DNA from: Campylobacteraceae bacterium
GTDB lineage: Bacteria > Campylobacterota > Campylobacteria > Campylobacterales > Sulfurovaceae
Direction: 5' to 3'
Assembly (NCBI GenBank): GCA_027056615.1
Contig: JALUKJ010000318.1
Coordinates: 1-8,149, forward strand
DNA length: 8,149 nucleotides
Both the position numbers and the translations under genes were made by a program. The notes beneath the pieces are model-generated. The model saw only the letters and a program-made list of their open reading frames with translations. It made no database searches and was not told where the DNA came from. This document shows, piece by piece, positions 5,938 to 8,149 of this stretch. Numbering within the stretch: position 1 is the first letter of the stretch; the number at the start of each line of letters is the position of its first letter.

Positions 5938-7449
5938 CTAATCTTCCATAATCCCAATACGAATAGCCTCTTCATAAGAGGTATCTCCTGCAATAAGCAT
6001 ATCTTTGAGTCGGTCTGCAATGGTTCTCATACCATGCTTTTTCATCTCAAGGCGAATTTGGTGGTCATTGAGTCCATCTTTCATCATCTCTTTGACATGG
6101 TCATTCATAACAAAAAGTTCACCAACGGCTTGTCTACCTTTATAGCCTGTAAAGTCACACTCTCTACATCCATTTGCTTTAAAATAGATTTTCTCAGGTA
6201 GTTCTAACTCTTGTAGAATTGTAGGTGCTAAAGGAGTTGGAGATTTACACTCTGTACATAGTTTACGAGTTAATCTTTGTGCTAAAACACCAAGTAGAGT
6301 AGATGTAAGTAGGAAATCTTCAATTCCCATATCTAAAAGCCGTGAAATAGCAGAGGTAGCATCATTTGTGTGTAGGGTAGAGAGCATAAGGTGACCTGTA
6401 AGTGCAGAACGAAGAGCAATATCGGCTGTTTCAGCATCACGAATCTCTCCAACCATAATAATATCTGGGTCTTGTCTTAAAATAGAACGTAGTCCTGCTG
6501 CAAAGGTGAGTCCAACTTTGGTGTTAACTTGAATTTGGTTAACATTTTCAGCATTGTACTCTACAGGGTCTTCAACGGTAATAATATTTTTATCTGGAGT
6601 TGCAATGTGTTGTAGACAAGCATGTAGTGTTGTTGATTTACCAGAACCAGTAGGACCAGTTACAAGTATCATCCCATGAGGATGAGTAAGAAGTCTGTTT
6701 AGATTTTGAGTAATATCATCAGAGAAACCAAGTGTCTTAAGTGTTGGAATACTCTCAGAGGTCATCAATAGCCTCATAACAACCCGTTCACCATGATAGG
6801 TTGGAAGTACTGAAACCCTAATATCTAAACTATTTCCAGAGATACTTACTTGTGTACGTCCATCTTGTGGAATTCTCTTTTCTGAAATATCAAGATTTGA
6901 GATAACTTTAATACGAGAAATAACTAAACTTGTAATATTTTTATCAATATCTAAGTGTTTTTTTAATGCACCATTTATACGAAGACGAACTTCACCCTTT
7001 TTTTCTAAAGTTTCAATGTGAATATCTGAAGCTCCTTTTTTAATGGCTTGGAAAAATAGTGAGTTAACCAACTTAACAACAGGAGCAGATTCTTCATTAG
7101 AGAGTAGGTCTTGTGAGTTACGAATAAAGTCAAGAAGGTCAGATTCAACTTCAATAATATCATCTGAAGTAGTATCTACATGTTCAAAATCTGAACCTGT
7201 TTGAATCTCTTTAAACTTATGATTTAAACGTTCAAAACTTCCTTCATCTACTTCAACAATAGGGTAATCAATATTGAGTTTAGAATAGTGATTAAGTGCC
7301 ATTGCTAAACTCTCTTTTTGGACAATAGCACAAGGTTTAGCTTGAACTAGGGCAAAAAGTAGATGCTGTTTCATAGCAAGTTTATTGTCAATCTCTTCAC
7401 TCCAAAAAGGTTCTAAATCAACATGTTCTAACTTTGCTAATTGTACCAT
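5938..7449 (-). CDS. gspE: GspE, type II secretion assembly ATPase
   Basis: GspE is the cytoplasmic hexameric ATPase that drives pseudopilus assembly in the T2SS. The 503 residues (E. coli about 493) contain a divergent N-terminal domain (1-115), the linker and N2 domain (NSLFFQAIKKGASDIHIE, 129-146), Walker A GPTGSGKST (265-273), the Asp box TVEDPVEY (291-298), Walker B RQDPDIIMVGEIRD (325-338), and the His box LSTLHTND (356-363). A four-cysteine zinc module follows at C398, C401, C428 and C431, typical of GspE/PilB rather than PilT. Start at 7449 is supported by GAGGGG about 9 nt upstream and lies 2 nt after the gspD stop. Type IV pilus PilB is the main alternative, but the secretin partner and pseudopilin context favour a T2SS-like system. 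Confidence 0.93.
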   Translation of the reverse strand: MVQLAKLEHVDLEPFWSEEIDNKLAMKQHLLFALVQAKPCAIVQKESLAMALNHYSKLNIDYPIVEVDEGSFERLNHKFKEIQTGSDFEHVDTTSDDIIEVESDLLDFIRNSQDLLSNEESAPVVKLVNSLFFQAIKKGASDIHIETLEKKGEVRLRINGALKKHLDIDKNITSLVISRIKVISNLDISEKRIPQDGRTQVSISGNSLDIRVSVLPTYHGERVVMRLLMTSESIPTLKTLGFSDDITQNLNRLLTHPHGMILVTGPTGSGKSTTLHACLQHIATPDKNIITVEDPVEYNAENVNQIQVNTKVGLTFAAGLRSILRQDPDIIMVGEIRDAETADIALRSALTGHLMLSTLHTNDATSAISRLLDMGIEDFLLTSTLLGVLAQRLTRKLCTECKSPTPLAPTILQELELPEKIYFKANGCRECDFTGYKGRQAVGELFVMNDHVKEMMKDGLNDHQIRLEMKKHGMRTIADRLKDMLIAGDTSYEEAIRIGIMED

Positions 7450-7451
7450 AA

Positions 7452-8149
7452 TTAGTACCCCTCTTGATTTGTTGGGACAGGCTCATATACAGCCTCCTCA
7501 ATATCAGAGTTAATACGATTGGAGTTGACAGCATCTCCTTGGTCAACACTATCCATAATTGATTCACTTTGAATATAGTCACTATCTTGGTTATAACTTG
7601 GTTGAGGTGTTCTTACTGTTTGTGGTGTATATTGTACTGTTGGTTCATTGTACGTTTTTGAAGATGGTAGAGTTAAAGTTGCAGGTACAGCACTAGTTCC
7701 TTGTAAATTGGTATTTCTTCTAGTATTACTTGAAAAAGTCTCATGACCTTTTTTTTGCCGTTTACCACTCTTCTCCTCTAACTGTGCCATAATAATCTTA
7801 TCATATTGTTGTTGTACTGATTCTAGCTCTGCTAAACGAACACGCAGTGTTGAAAGGTCAGAACTCTTTTTAATAATATATGGTGTAATGTATATAACAA
7901 CATTGACCTTACTATTTGAATTTCCAGTTGACCTAAAGAGTCGTCCAATAATTGGAATATCACCTAAAATAGGTACTTTAGTAACTGAATTACCATCGGC
8001 ACTTTTAATAAGTCCTCCTAAGATAATAGTCTCAGCATGATTAACAATGGCATTTGTCTTTACAGACCTTTTTGTTGTTGTTGGTCTATCAGCAGAAGTT
8101 CCTGAACCAGGTAAAATATCTTCAATAGTTGTCTCAATCTCTAATGAGA
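7452..8149 (-). CDS. gspD: GspD secretin, C-terminal part (cut by the window edge)
   Basis: The frame is open from the right edge and gives 231 residues, so the start lies outside the window. GspD forms the multimeric outer-membrane channel of the T2SS. Visible residues 1-92 are the end of the secretin domain, with TIILGGLI (40-47) and VPILGDIPIIGRLFRS (58-73); they match the secretin signature except that Ala replaces the first Gly/Arg. The strand VVIYITPYII (83-92) closes the barrel. After this a Leu/Glu/Gln-rich helix, possibly a coiled coil (about 96-125), is followed by a roughly 100-residue low-complexity tail rich in Asn, Gln, Ser, Thr and Pro, ending QEGY. An internal ATG at 7790 is not a start, because the secretin frame runs straight through it. 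It is followed by gspE 2 nt downstream. Confidence 0.92.
   Translation of the reverse strand, partial: SLEIETTIEDILPGSGTSADRPTTTKRSVKTNAIVNHAETIILGGLIKSADGNSVTKVPILGDIPIIGRLFRSTGNSNSKVNVVIYITPYIIKKSSDLSTLRVRLAELESVQQQYDKIIMAQLEEKSGKRQKKGHETFSSNTRRNTNLQGTSAVPATLTLPSSKTYNEPTVQYTPQTVRTPQPSYNQDSDYIQSESIMDSVDQGDAVNSNRINSDIEEAVYEPVPTNQEGY

Noticed and set aside
7452..7790. A separate small gene starting at the ATG at 7790
   Set aside because: The same frame continues without a stop to the window edge and encodes a clear secretin domain, so this is the tail of gspD.

Overview
The window is AT-rich and tightly packed with genes, and every gene that can be named acts in the bacterial cell envelope. 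The combination of a ftsW-murG pair, a class B penicillin-binding protein, a YceB-like lipoprotein, DgkA and a type II secretion (T2SS) gspD-gspE-pseudopilin run suggests a Gram-negative, didermic bacterium. Low GC and the style of the proteins (Lys, Ile and Phe rich) point most to Campylobacterota of the Sulfurimonas/Sulfurovum kind. This placement is inferred from general family knowledge, not from a database comparison.

Layout from left to right: (1) 1-173 has no recognisable gene. (2) 174-268 is a REP/BIME-like element: two identical GTAG-plus-hairpin units in inverted orientation. Its right-hand GTAG supplies the stop codon of murG. (3) 264-2391, minus strand, is a ftsW-murG operon for lipid II synthesis and septal glycan polymerisation. 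The two genes are 1 nt apart and the murG ribosome binding site lies inside the last two ftsW codons. (4) 2392-2486 is a 95-bp divergent intergenic region that should hold promoters for both directions. (5) 2487-5341, plus strand, is a run of a class B PBP (FtsI-like), a DUF1439/YceB-like lipoprotein and dgkA. (6) 5365-8149, minus strand, converges on it and holds the T2SS genes gspD (3' part only), gspE and a GspJ-like pseudopilin, with gaps of 2 and 0 nt.

How the genes work together: MurG makes lipid II, FtsW polymerises it and the FtsI-type PBP cross-links it, so the divergent pair covers three consecutive steps of septal wall synthesis. DgkA phosphorylates diacylglycerol or a related lipid alcohol and fits a lipid-recycling role next to them. 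The minus-strand block on the right encodes the outer-membrane secretin, the cytoplasmic assembly ATPase and a minor pseudopilin of a T2SS-like machine. I see no phage, CRISPR, transposase or toxin-antitoxin genes. Most of the window is conserved core biology. The least ordinary parts are the REP pair fused to the murG stop and the long low-complexity tail of the secretin.
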